A stretch of 64,000 bases of DNA from Erigeron canadensis (taxonomy: Eukaryota; Streptophyta; Magnoliopsida; Asterales; Asteraceae). The stretch is taken from positions 5,642,649 through 5,706,648 of the forward strand of contig NC_057763.1 in the NCBI RefSeq assembly GCF_010389155.1. The letters are read 5' to 3'. This document shows positions 45,221-56,860 of the stretch, in pieces. The number at the start of each line of letters is the position of its first letter. The first letter of the stretch is position 1. The position numbers were made by a program, and so were the translations under genes. Under the pieces are notes generated by a model, which had not been told where the DNA came from, made no database searches, and saw only the letters and a program-made list of their open reading frames with translations.

Positions 45221-48200
45221 CTACATACATACAATTGGATAAACATTCATTTATTTACAGTCAGACTAAAGACATGAGGTGTTTTACTAATTTTCACACT
45301 TATAATGAATATCTATATCTATATATATATAATTATATATAGGGTAACACTCCGGTGAGAACACACTTAAAATAAGAACGGTGAGAACACCTTAAAAACG
45401 TCATTTTGATGTATTAAAAGTCCATAAAACTAACATAGTGCATAACTAATTATCTTTATTTAAGTGTTTAACAACAAATTCATCCGTCAAAATCATATCG
45501 AAATAATCATGTTTTTTGTTTCGTGCATCCACTTGGATGCATATTCATCAAAATGATGCATCTAACAAAAAACGTGAATTTTTTGATTTTGATGAATCAA
45601 TGTGTTATTAAACACTTAAATTATGATAATTAGTTATGCACTATGTCAGTTTTATAGACTTTTAATGCATCAAAATGATGTTTTTAAGGTGTTCTCACCG
45701 TTCTTATTTTAAAACTGTTCTTATTTGATTGTCTCCCATGAGAACCATTTGAATTGAAAGAACCATGAGAACCTTTTAATTATAACTTGGTATTCATATG
45801 TGAATAGTTTATGTGAACAAATACATGCACATATAAACATGTCAAGTTATAACTAATATTACCTATATTCATATATGAATGGTTTTCAAATGAACCTACG
45901 TGAACGAATATGTTCAGATATACCTATCACATATGAACATCGAGTTATAATATAGTGGTTCTCATGGTTCTTTCAATTTAAATGGTTCTTAATTGAACCT
46001 TATATAAAGTAAGTTTAACAATTATTAAAAGTAAAAAAAAAAAAAACCTTCTTCTGCATTTCGTTTTTCTCAATCTCTAATCTAGTTCATTATGCATAGA
46101 TTATGTTATTCAAACGACCAATCTTTTGATTTTATAGCCAGTCTATAGTTGTACGACGGTTCTTACGTTACAGTTTTCCTTCTCTTTATAGTCATTTAAA
46201 ATTAAGGTTCCTGGATTATCGCTTTGGGTTATCGGATACTCCGAGTTATTTCCTATATTTAACCTGGTGTACAATTGATCAAGGTTCCAAGCCAATCTAA
46301 GATTTCTTAGAGTACAAGATAGTTTTCACTATACGAACTCAAGTGTAAATTTGAGTATTGATGATTTGTCCATATATATGAATACCTGTCACGAGTGTAA
46401 AAATAAGGTACTAGAGCTTCACTACATTCAAGATCTGCCAGTGAACTGAAGACATTTCAACAGAAGTCAAAGACATATATTGGAAGAAAGAAAACATTCT
46501 GAGTGACGGAGCCCAGTGGATGTTCTACACAGATCGAAGACCGGAGCCAGTCATCAGTATAAACTACTTACAAAGTTTTACACTGTTCAACCATATATGT
46601 ATGGCAAGTGTATCATCCCTGATACTTTATCTTGCCAATAAATAGAAGCCTTTGCATAAGCTAAAATAGACTTTTGCTTCCTTGGCGAACTTGTACAATA
46701 TTCATTCGGTCGCAAAAGGAACATTTAACAACTCTAAGTGTTCCAATTCTTGAGAATTTCCAAGTAAAGATCGCTTGTAATTCATAGGTTATTACGATAT
46801 TTACATTTCTTGTATTATCTTGATTCCGTGACAAACTTTGTTTTATTTGACAAACTCTAATTGTTTACATTGTTTTGAACTGACAACGGGCTAGGTTGGG
46901 TGAACATACTTGATTTGATTGCTATTGACATAAAGGTTCCTTCGAGAGTCTCCGGTTTAGTGACTAACATATGGTTTTTGTTCTTTTCATCTTCATTGGG
47001 TACTTATCTTCTTTATTTTATTTTGATCTCATGGGATGTTATGGTAAATGAAGAGAGCTTATATTAACATTCATATCCAAGATGTGCGTGTCAAAATTTG
47101 CAAAGTTATGTAATATGCAAGGAAAAACTACTCATCCGGTTAGCAATATGAAGAAAACAGATGTAGATCCTACCCTAATTTGGAAATTGATGCTAATATG
47201 TTGAGATCGAGCCATAATCAGGAGGGCCAACCAGTTGATAAAGGTAAGGCTACTAATTCACACATGAATTGTCAGATAAACGTGAAGGATTTTGTTGACA
47301 CCAAAGGTAAACCCTAAAGTCTCTTATGCTTCTGTTGTGCTAAATGGATTTTACAAGCGTAAGGTAAACTTAGGTTCATGATCTTGGATAATAATGTTAA
47401 CTTTGATGGGATGGATGTTCATTAACCACTTGAATTGGTGAAAACTAAGTAGTGGCTATGGTAAAATATTGTATGGCTATTTTTTTTTGGGTAATAGATG
47501 ATTGACATTCCCTGTAGTGGAAAATTATGTGAAAAATAAGTTGGCGAAATATGGTATTAATAAAACTATAATCAACGCTTCGGGTTTTTTCTTTTTTATG
47601 TTCACTGATAAGGTTGGAATGAAGAGGGTTTTGGAACAAGGTCCATGGCTAATAAAGTCTAATCATTTATCGAACCATAGTGTTAACCTAAAAATTAAAA
47701 CTCAAGGCGAAGTCAGTGCCGCCTTGCGTTTGACTCTAAACATTCCATTTGTGCATGGAACGATGGGGATGAAGACTTATGCACGGAACCTAATTGAATT
47801 CGATGAAAATAATTAATGAAGTGTGAAATGAGTTGTTCATAAGTATATCTAATCTACATAATGGGGAGGTACCGAATGAAAGCCATGACACTGTTCTCAT
47901 TGCATTGTTTTTGGCCATAGCAATGACAGTCGTCTGAAGCAAGTACAACCAGTGAAGGTTGTGCCAAATGAAAGGGAACTTCAAGTGGTTGCTTGGAAAA
48001 AAATAAAGTGGGTTAAGGAAAGCAAGGTGGTAATGCATAGAAAGGTGGAAAAGAGATATAAGGTATCAAGCTTACTATGCCCAAACCAATTTTTTAGTAT
48101 AAAGTTAAATAACCTAATAGTAATCTAAAAAAGAAAAGGAATGATGATGTTTCAACCTCTACAACGCAACTAGTAAGCTTTTTCGGTCCTAGAACTAGGG

Positions 48201-51200
48201 AATGGGGTGTGGAGACATGGATACACATATATTATTCTCAAACATATTATTAAGAGAAAAACAAGTGAAATACCAAAGAAGGATCTAGAAGCCTCACTAC
48301 TTAGCTTTGAACATGATGATGAGAGGTCGAAATGACTTTTGATTAATCAGAGGCATATATGGGTAACACTATAGAGGTAAGTACTTATGCTAAGAATTTT
48401 TCCAATATTTAGTATTGCTTCATTAAATATTAGGGGAATAAACCAGCTCTCCAAACAGAAGGAGATGCGTTAAGTAATGCCCAGAAAATGGAAATAGATA
48501 ATAAGGTATCAAGCTTGCTAAGCCGAAACCAAATTTTTAGTATAGAGTTAAGCAACCTAAAAGTGATCCGAAAAAGAAAAGGAATGATGGTGTTTCAACC
48601 TCTAGAGTGCGAGTGAAGACTAGTAATACTTTTTCGGTCCTAGAGTAAGGAAATGGGGTATGGAAACATGGATATAATGGTTTTGTTCTCGAACAAACTA
48701 TTAAGAGAAAAACAAAAGAAATACCAAGAAGGATCTGAAAGCCTCAATACTTAATGTTGAAAGTGAAGATGATAAGGTCGAAACGACTTTTAATAAATCA
48801 GATGCGTATATGGGTTATACTATAGGGGGAAGCACTCATGTTGAGAATGTTTCCAATATTTAGTATTGCTTCATAAAATAATATGCGAATGAACCAGCTC
48901 CCTAAACAGAAGGAGGTGGTTCAAGTGATTAGTGAGAACCGGCATAATGCTTGTGCAATTTTAGAATCCATGTACAGAATTCTTGACATCAAAATCTTTG
49001 TTCATCAGTGTTTTGGAAGTGGAATTAAACGTCAAATGGTAATTTATGCTCTAAAGAATCTCGAATTGTACTTGGGTGGAATCCTAATGTGGTAGAAATT
49101 TTGTTGGTCGATCAAACGGATTAGGTAATGCATACTCAGGTATTGTCTAAAGCTAATAAGGAATATGTCTTTTGCACCTTTGTGTCTGCACATAATAAGC
49201 TAGTATATTGATAGACGAAACCTGTGGAAGGATTTGGCTATTCATATAGAATTCACTAGCTAGGAATAAACCATGGTGCTTACTAGGATACTACAACGCA
49301 GATTTGTATTTTGAAGATAAGTCTTATAATGGCTTGAACATTGATATATCCATCAGAGATCTCCAAGAACATTGAAGTTTCTTATGTAAAGAGGTTTAAT
49401 ATACATCAGGGCAGTACTAAAAGGGGGGGGGGGGGGGGGGCAAGGGGGTCCAATGCCCCCCTCCAAATTTAAATTTTGTCATTTATTATTAAATTTTTCA
49501 TGATTTTTAAAAAATTTCTATAGGTTTTTAACATTTTGCCCCCTTTTAAATTTATTTTTCATAAGTTTTCTAAGTTTGCCCCCTTTGAAATTTTTTCCTG
49601 GTACCGCCTTTATATACATGGAACTGGAAACCAACATTTATGCATGGTCTATTGAGGAAGATTGATAGAGTACTTGCAAATTTGAAACTTACTGATTCAT
49701 TTGTTACAACAACTGCCCTTTTTCATTTGTATCGTATCTCTGATCATTTTTCGGCAGTCCTTCTCATACCAATGAAAGCTATATTTCGGTCTAAACCTTT
49801 TAAGTTCTCAAATTTAGTGTTGCGAAATGCCAAATTCTGAGACATTATTTCTTCTACTTGGGATATGAACATGTCTCTCTCCTTGTAATATGTATACAAG
49901 TATAGGCATATGTGCATGAAGAGTATTATGAACATATATATGCAGATATTTGGTACGAATAATAAATGTTTATGAGATTGATTGGTGATCACATGTGTAT
50001 ATACATGCAAGTATTCTGTAATTAAATGTTTTATGAGATTAGTTGATGCATTTGTATGCATGCATGATAGGGTAATGTAAATGCATGTGTTATGATACAT
50101 CTTTTTTTGTGTGTTTTTATTAGCATGTATGCCCATGATTGCCCATGTATTGTTGTAGCTTACAAAGAAAAATAAGGATTTGATTTCTTTCAAATTTTAT
50201 TTTAGTTATACATTAATAAATAAATTACTATGTTACCATCGATAATATTGTTGGAAAATTTTTGGTAAAGGTTCTTGACTTCTTAAGGGTGCTCAATACA
50301 ACATGTCCATGTATATATACATATATATATATATATTATATATATAGGAAAGTGAATATGGGATTGTCGCACACCTAAGCTTAAAAGTGGGGCCTGTATA
50401 TTTTAATCTACCAATATATATATATATAACAAGGTCCTAAATTCATTCTTAAAATAATAGGAACCTTGGATAGTTTCCATCTTTGATTTATAGTCATTAG
50501 ATCAAATATAATTTTTTCATCTTTTATTAATGATAGTATTAATACTTATACTTTATATGATTTTTCAAAATATACCCTTCTTAATTATTATAATATACCA
50601 TATAAATAATATTTAAATAATTGATATATATAATATAATAACATTATAAATTGGTTAGCCGAACTCCTTTACTAGAACTAAATTAAGATTGTGATTGGTA
50701 GTACAAAATTGTCAAAGTTATATTATTTGTGTTTTTTTCTAATTAACGGTATAGTAGCTCAATGAGGAATTTATATTTATTTTATATTTGTTTAGAGTTT
50801 TTAAAATATTTATTTAGTTTTTAAATATTTTGATTACAACCTTTAACATTGTTTACGAATGTAAATCAAGGTTTTATCTACAATAATATTTTATATAAGG
50901 AAAAAAAAAGATATTGTTTGTTTTTATATAATAACATTATGTTATGGTCATAAAATCGAATATTAGTTTTTTTTTTCATATGGGGCTACAAACATTATAT
51001 AAAATATTTATCATTAGATTATTTTTTTCAGTTTGGTTTAATAAGTTTTTATCTTGTCATATCACTCGGAAAATTTTTTATATCTAAAGCAAGCGGATTG
51101 TGTAAATTTATGTGTAATGAACGGGAAATGACCTTAAACATATTATTATCGGTTGATAAAACTAAATCTAAATAACTCTTAAATTAATAACTATGAAGAT

Positions 51201-54200
51201 GTAAAAGTCGATTCTCTATCCTATGCAAATTTTTTAGGCAAGGGCAAAAATCTCATTTCAAGTCTTGCTATTGTAGCTAAGGAAGACTTGACATGTTATA
51301 TGTATAAATAAAATTTAAACAAATATTTTAATTGGTTAATAATTCGTTAGGAAAATTGTGGTTTAACATATATAAAGATACAAATATTTACTTGAGTGTG
51401 GTCATTCTAGAAACATCGAACCAATGTATAGTTTTGGGATAACATTGCAACAAACGATGACTTATTTATATTGTATATGTTTCGTTTATTTGGATTAACA
51501 CACGTTGTACTTTTTTTTTCTTGGGCTGTGTAGCAAATTAGCCTGAGTCATATGACATAATTTTCTCTTACTCCGGAGCTTTTCCAGAATATTAGTAACA
51601 AACTCAGCTATTTTAATAGGATTTATTTAAAATTAATACCCCTATCATATTAACATCTCTTATTTATATTTGTCTAAATTGACATCTATCTTGTTAGAGC
51701 ACATAAAGTGCACAATTTGTTATCCGATGCAATAATTCTAAAAGGCTGAGAAATTCGTACAATTATGCTTACGAAGTTTAAGTTCGTAAGAACTATTAAC
51801 TTCGTAAGGCCTAGCCCATTTGTACGAATTTGACAGCCCAGTCTGTTTTTGCAGCCTATAAATATAAGTCTTAGGTCACGAATTTAGGTTGATGATTTAG
51901 TTGCAACAAAGAGTCATTCACTAGGTTCTAGAGGTAGAGATCTATACCTTGAGATACCGCCCAAACTATCACGATTCGTCTCAATGATTGTAATCCGTAA
52001 TCATTGTAGATGTTTTTCATACGGATTCATCTTGTAATCATATGATTAATGATAGTATTTTCGTGTTTATCTCCTGTTCTTATTATCTTCGTGTGTGTTT
52101 ATCATGATAATCATTAATTAACCCTAAAAACGATCATAGACGGATTCTGCACATCTATGATTGTTAGATCTCGTGTTAATCGATCCGGGAACGTGCTGAA
52201 ACACGTTTTCACATATCTTATTAGATTAACAAATAATAATAAATTCTAATATTCAAAATATTGTCATATCCTATTATTTTTTATTTTGTAAGAACGAAAA
52301 ACTATCCTACTTTAACTCCTAAAACCTCCTAAATCTCATTCACACATAAAATGTTACAAAAAATATAGGTAGAATTTTTTTTTTTCAAAATCTTAACAAA
52401 AAACTACCTATTTAAAAGTTCATGAATTTTAAATATATCATTCTACAATAATAGTTTAAAGTTAATTATAGATATCACCTGCTGACCCACTATCAATAAA
52501 TGGATTGTTACTTAGAGAAACTTAAGAATTTAAAGATTTTGGGTTTAAATCTAGGTGTGAGCAAAATGTTCTCCGGGCTAAAGACATGAGTTTTCTTGAG
52601 AATAATCAGGTTTTATCTAGAATTATAGTTAAATATATGAAGAGGTAATCCCATTGGATTTTGTCATTTAAAAATAATAATAATAGAATACTACCAGTTG
52701 AAAAATGATGATATTACTTTCTGAAAATGGTTTGTATAATATATAACTGGTAAGTTATGTGTTATAATTTTATATAATGACGATATAAATTTAAGTTAAC
52801 ATAAATATTTATCTAATGTATTAATGAAAGTTAAAAAAAAACATATTATCCAATGTATATATCTAATAAAACAATATGACATTCGAAATAAAGTTTACAT
52901 TACAATGTTCAAGGTCGATAAATTTACCCCATTTATCTCAAATAAGTGTTCATAGTAAAAAGGGAAGTGATATTTGTATCACTGTTTCTTATTGATGTAC
53001 CACAATTTACAAGTTTTACAGCTTTCAATTATTAATTATGTTATTATCAAAACTTAATATATTTCTCTCGCTTATTACGCGGGAAAATAATCTAGTATTT
53101 TAATATTTGTTATAAAATATACATATAATTTGGGGCCATGTATTTCAGTGATTAAAATATAAAAATTTGGTGCGATTCACACTTAAAAGCTTAGGTATAT
53201 GACATCCTCATATTCACTTCTTCATATATATATATATATATATCGCGTAAAGTTCTTGCGAGATATAAAAAAATATCTACAACTATGAGAACTAATTAAT
53301 TAGATCCACTAGATTATCAATGGTATTTTTGTAATTATCATGTATATAAATTAAATTACAAGTTAATTAGTAATTAAAGGAATTAAATTTTGAAAGAGAA
53401 AGAAAATGTACGAATATTTTAAGAGTACAAAATGAAAGTTTAAATGTTGTTTATTAAACATTAATTTATTTTTGATAAAAATGTTGAGTTGTTTTTATTT
53501 TTGATAAAATTGAAAAAGAGAAGTTGAAAAATTGATTTATTTATTTAATATAACACAACTCCTCCGTCACCACGTGCTCCAAAAATGCAAAGACCAATGT
53601 TCATGTTATAGCTAGGTATTCCCATAATCGTCACTCACCCCGGCTATCTCAATACCGATTGTTGATAATCTGACTAAACTCGACGTTAACGAAATTCTTT
53701 TAGTGGTCATTTTTTCTAATCTCGGGTGACGGCCAAGTTTTTTTGAAATTTTTTTTTTCCTGAGACACCTCTAATAAATATAATAAACGATTATTAAATT
53801 TGTCCCCTCACAAAAAATATTCTGGCTCCATCCATGCCTAGAACCTATGTGTGTGTATATATATATTGGTTTTAAGTAAATAAAACGAGTATATTAAAAT
53901 AAAACAAATAAAATAATAGATTTCTCTTCACTGAAAACTACCGTGCATCATGAAAATCATTGTGCATTAATTGCTTCGTGGATCTTCGTGCATCAATTTA
54001 ACCATGATCTAAGGGTCAAGATCTTGTCCTATTTATTTTACTTTTATACTTGTTTTACAATACCCAACCCCTATATATATACCGTTATTATTTTTTATTT
54101 TTGCATCATCTTTTCTAGTAGTAACTAATCAGTTTTAATCAAACTCCATACGAATAGTCGAATATTAAAGCATGGTTGTGATGTACTTACAGTTGATTAA

Positions 54201-56755
54201 TTTGTTGCATGGTTGCACACCGACCTTCGGTTTTCTTGGTGTCTGAAAAGTACCTCTTAATAAGGGTGGAGAAGAAGTAAACTTGCTCCGAAATAGGCAG
54301 GACTAAGGGACTCAATATGGTGATATTGGTCTTAATGGCATCACTAACGATCTCAACTAAATCTTTGCTTATATTCAACCCTTTGAATCCTAGTTCATCT
54401 TCTTCTTGATACACACTTCTAAAGCTCGAATCATTAGCACCTTTATGTGTTCTAACAATGTATTCAAGCTTGTACTTAGCTCGGTAATTGTCACGACGTC
54501 TATTAGACATCAGGACAGCCGAGCAACCCATTCTAAAAAAACAATTAGGAATGAGCATGGATCTGTTTCGACCAGGGTACCAATTATACCCCACCATTTC
54601 CGTACTCACTACCACCGCCACATTATTTGGGTTTGCCTCAAGCATGTCTCTAGCCAAATCTACCGCAATAATCCCCGCACTACACCCCATCCCACCCAAG
54701 TTAAAGCTCAAAATGTTTCCCCTCATTTTGTAATGGTTTATGATCATTGCGGACAACGATGGGGTTGGGTTAAAAATGCTGCAGTTTACGACAAGTATTC
54801 CTACATCCTTGGGTAACATTTTGGTCTTCTCGAATAGCTCGTCTAGTGCTCCAAATATCACCATTGAAGCCTCTGCTCTCCCTTCTTTCATTGTGGATAT
54901 GTTTTCTTGTGACATGATTGATTTTGGGACGTAGGTTTCGTCTCCAATACCGGATGATCCAACTATCTTCTTTTGGAATTCAAGGCTTGCTTCATCAAAT
55001 TTCCCTGACTTTCTTGCTAGCTCAATAAATTCCTCCTTAGTCACCTATATATATACATCAAGATAATCGATCATCAATAATAATTTTCACTACCGTACCT
55101 TCCGTAAGTTTTTTTCACAATTTTAAATGTAGCAAACTTACTTCCACAACTTACTTCCATGTTTTTAACAAATTTCAATATCTTTATTTTAGCAACCTAT
55201 TATGTGTATAAATAACACTTATTTTACGTAGCCATTGATATATATATCTGTAACATGCAAATACCATGCATGCTAATAAACAAATCATTTATGGATGTTG
55301 TTAACAATAGCTCTGTGCTATATTTATCAGCATACTTCTCTTTGATTTCTTTATTTTCCGTTTGGATCGTGTAATATCTTACATGCACTTTCAAACCTGT
55401 ATTGATCAAAATAACTATATTCACCATTTTAAATAATTTTATGTGTAATGATATTTTCGGTGTATAAACTCATCAAAAGGCTAAGTCGCATATATCTAAT
55501 TTTCATAAATTAATCTTGTATACATATGAATAATGAAAAGCTAATACAGGCATATCAGTTTCAAAATCTTGTGTCTATATATTGTTTTATTACGTATATA
55601 TTGTTTTTTTTTTAAAAAGTAAAAAATTAATATTAGTTTTTTTAAAAAGATGTACATGTACATACCCTAATTTGCAGTGGTGGAGGGCCGGGAGGGGGTG
55701 GTACTCGGGTGCCAAGCCCTCTCCATAAAGTCCAGTTTGTTTAATACGTACATATACATTATGTTTATGGCCTTATATAAGAAACTAATAAACCAATGAT
55801 CTCAATATATATATTATGATCCCATGCATAACTATAGTAATAATTAAAAGACAGTATAAATTAAATGAGAATCCTCATTGACATCATTGTTGATATTAAA
55901 ATTGCTTTATCTATTATTTTCCCTTTAATATTTGTTGTAGTGATGGTATAAAAAAAACTCATTGTTATTTAATTACTTTGGCTAAATACTAGACCTAGAT
56001 TATTAATTGACGTCCACATACTAATATTATTTTATGTTGTGTAAATATACGTGATCAGTGGTCTCCTTAGCTTTACCTCTGTGTTACGACAACTCTTTTT
56101 AAGTTGTATATTTACGATATGTATTAGAGTCCGTCAGCCCCGTTAATTAAGTTAAAATTCTGGCTCCGCCCCGGCGCCTCTAGTGTAAGGCATTGTCTCT
56201 CTAAGAGCTAGGACTCATGTTCAATCTCGTGCATCAGTGTTTCATAACTATATTTGGGGTGTTATTTTGCGCTTATTTGATTAATTAGTTTCATAAAATT
56301 TATGGTTCATATAGATATATAGATAACTTACTAACCTTAAGATCATCATCGGGTTTGAAGCAGGCAAAATCGATCAAATAAATTGGTCGAGGGGGAGACA
56401 ATAATTGAATTGTAAGATTTAAAATTAAAACAACAAAAAGAGCAGGTAGCGCGACAAGGTCGTAACGGCCACTACTAGTGGTTTCCCTAATCTTCACCCA
56501 AAGTTCTTCCTTGTTTAACCTTCCATACTCCATACCAAATACCAGCACAACTACCGAGAGTACAGTCGCTAAATAGATTTTGTGACTAGTAAGGTAATGA
56601 TAACCAAGTTTAACATACTTAAGATTTAGTGACCGGAGGAAGTCTGGTAACTGACGCTGGATCCTGACTAAAATAGTACTTATGGAACCAGTGTCCGGAC
56701 CAGATGGTTCAACTCTAGGGTTCACGATTTCCGTGGACAAGAGTTGTTCTGCCAT
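44836..56755 (-). CDS. 3-ketoacyl-CoA synthase (KCS), three exons
   Basis: Membrane-bound condensing enzyme of the ER that joins malonyl-CoA to long-chain acyl-CoA, the first step of very-long-chain fatty acid elongation for waxes, suberin, sphingolipids and seed lipids. Exons: 56336-56755, 54191-55044 and 44836-45220, joined in phase for 552 residues (usual KCS about 490-530). The N-terminus has two membrane segments (about 59-74 and 99-119). The FAE1/CUT1 domain follows. The catalytic triad is intact: Cys261 in GMGCSAG, His450 in FEHFCIH, Asn483 in RFGNTSSSS; His-Asn spacing is 33. Splice sites: AAG|GTTAGT, ATATAG|GTGACT, CAACT|GTAAGT, TATGTAG|GAGG. Intron 1 is 1291 bp and intron 2 is 8970 bp and full of transposons. 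About 20 extra residues lie at the exon 2/3 join. The subfamily (CER6-like or other) is not decided. Confidence 0.85.
45367..45712. mobile_element. Palindromic MITE, 346 bp
   Basis: The two halves are near-perfect inverted copies, from TTAAAATAAGAACGGTGAG to CTCACCGTTCTTATTTTAA, including AACACCTTAAAAACGTCATT and AGTGCATAACTAATTATC in both arms. The centre is near 45540. No coding sequence. Confidence 0.9.
45742..45988. mobile_element. Palindromic MITE, 247 bp
   Basis: The ends GAACCATTTGAATTGAAAG and CTTTCAATTTAAATGGTTC are inverted, and the arms continue through AACCATGAGAACC and ATTATAACT-G. It lies 29 bp from the preceding MITE and is a different family. Confidence 0.88.
46425..46969 (+). 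mobile_element. Diverged LTR related to the 23501 element
   Basis: Shared with 23650-24496 in the same order: AGAAGTCAAAGACA, TTACAAAG-TTTACACTG, GAACTTGTACAATATTC, CGCAAAAGGAACATTT, CAACTCTAAGTGTT, GAGAATTTCCAAGT, TTGTAATTCAT-GGTT and a final GACTAACA at 46969. The U3 start is not recognisable, and no internal region follows. It is an old solo LTR or fragment, plus orientation, inside the KCS intron. Confidence 0.8.
48061..48920 (+). repeat. 442-bp tandem duplication inside the LINE
   Basis: AGGTATCAAGCTT starts at 48061 and 48503. Both copies run through GGAATGATG-TGTTTCAACCTCTA, TTTTTCGGTCCTAGA and TTAGTATTGCTTCAT to CAGCTC-C-AAACAGAAGGAG. They are diverged by substitutions and small indels. 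The start of ORF2 is therefore present twice. Confidence 0.9.
49407..49611. mobile_element. hAT-like MITE (205 bp) with G18 tract
   Basis: The imperfect termini CAGGGCAGTAC... and ...GTACCGCCTTT are inverted. An 8-bp duplication ATATACAT lies at 49399-49406 and 49612-49619. Removing the element and one duplicate leaves the LINE readable as YTWNWKP. A run of 18 G lies at 49423-49440, and the interior repeats TTTGCCCCC. Confidence 0.75.
49890..50100 (+). repeat. Copy of the 40250-41110 repeat family
   Basis: It shares ATGTTTTATGAGATTAGTTGATG, GTGATCACATGTG and CATGCAAGTAT words. Confidence 0.6.
50101..51691. other. AT-rich intron DNA
   Basis: Contains TA microsatellites (50311-50345) and a half-copy of the GTGTGGAAC-type MITE family at 50344-50410. 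No gene. Confidence 0.5.
51692..52213 (+). mobile_element. Solo copia-type LTR, 522 bp, TSD TATCT
   Basis: It runs from TGTTAGAGCACATAAAGTGC to CACGTTTTCACA, flanked by TATCT at 51687-51691 and 52214-52218. A TATA box TATAAATA lies at 51857. U3 has inverted repeats built on CTTACGAAGTT/AACTTCGTAAG (51769-51810). No internal region. Confidence 0.85.
52214..53070. other. AT-rich intron DNA
   Basis: No gene or clear repeat was recognised. Confidence 0.5.
53071..53095 (+). mobile_element. Helitron-like 3' terminus
   Basis: CTTATTACGCGGG, half of the CCCGCGTA-TTACGCGGG stem, is followed by AAAATAAT-CTAG and T. It is the same ending as at 16521. The 5' end was not found. Confidence 0.45.
53096..54190. 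other. AT-rich intron DNA with MITE halves
   Basis: A GTGTGGAAC-family half-copy lies near 53150-53225. A hAT-like end word CTGGCTCCATCC lies at 53823. Neither is delimited. Confidence 0.4.
54191..55044 (-). CDS. KCS exon 2
   Basis: It starts [16 protein letters not shown] after acceptor ATATAG|GTG and encodes the core with the active-site Cys, then [13 protein letters not shown] and [12 protein letters not shown]. After [12 protein letters not shown] it reads an atypical 15-residue tail and ends at a strong donor CT|GTAAGT. Without splicing it would stop at TAA three bases later. Confidence 0.88.
55674..56174. mobile_element. Possible hAT-like insertion in KCS intron 1
   Basis: The left word CAGTGGTGGAGGGCCGG and the right word TTCTGGCTCCGCCCCGG are inverted and resemble plant hAT MITE ends (CAGTGGCGGAGCCAG type). 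No 8-bp duplication could be read, so the limits are uncertain. Confidence 0.35.
56336..56755 (-). CDS. KCS exon 1
   Basis: 140 codons from ATG at 56755 to the donor AAG|GTTAGT. It contains a hydrophilic N-terminal extension, [13 protein letters not shown], both membrane helices, and [18 protein letters not shown], the start of the conserved KCS domain. The intron position after this motif is used in many KCS genes. Confidence 0.88.
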
Positions 56756-56850
56756 TAGTACGTAGTGAATATTGATTGAATAATGTGTGAATATGGGAAG
56801 AAGGGATGAGGTCTATTAAGTACGGCAACAATGTAGCTAGAAGGGAATAG

Positions 56851-56860
56851 TATATATAGT
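56851..56860 (-). promoter_or_regulatory. Candidate TATA box of the KCS gene
   Basis: The minus strand reads ACTATATATA about 95 bp upstream of the ATG at 56755, a plausible distance for a short 5' UTR. Confidence 0.5.

Larger units (their letters stand above)
47040..49880 (+). pseudogene. LINE fragment: ORF1 (DUF4283) and endonuclease remains
   Basis: 47502-47816 encodes [16 protein letters not shown] and [10 protein letters not shown], matching the DUF4283 ORF1 domain of plant L1-like LINEs. Later stretches read [27 protein letters not shown] and [12 protein letters not shown]...YRISDH in shifting frames, matching the ORF2 AP-endonuclease domain. No reverse transcriptase follows: sequence similarity ends near 49880. 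So the 5' part survives and the 3' part is missing, the reverse of normal 5' truncation. Many stops and shifts make it non-functional. It has a 442-bp internal duplication and a hAT-like insertion. Confidence 0.82.
45221..54190 (-). other. KCS intron 2, 8970 bp, transposon-filled
   Basis: It is bounded by a good GTAAGT donor (54190) and a TATGTAG acceptor (45221). It contains two palindromic MITEs, a diverged Sirevirus-like LTR, a LINE fragment with a hAT-like insertion, a solo LTR, a Helitron-like end and AT-rich filler. Confidence 0.7.

Noticed and set aside
44836..45246. KCS C-terminus as a separate pseudogene fragment
   Set aside because: Splice signals and codon phase fit exon 2 of the upstream gene exactly, so a single gene is the simpler reading; transcript data could still overturn this.
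54406..54934. Plus-strand frames opposite KCS exon 2
   Set aside because: Shadows of a strongly conserved minus-strand exon.
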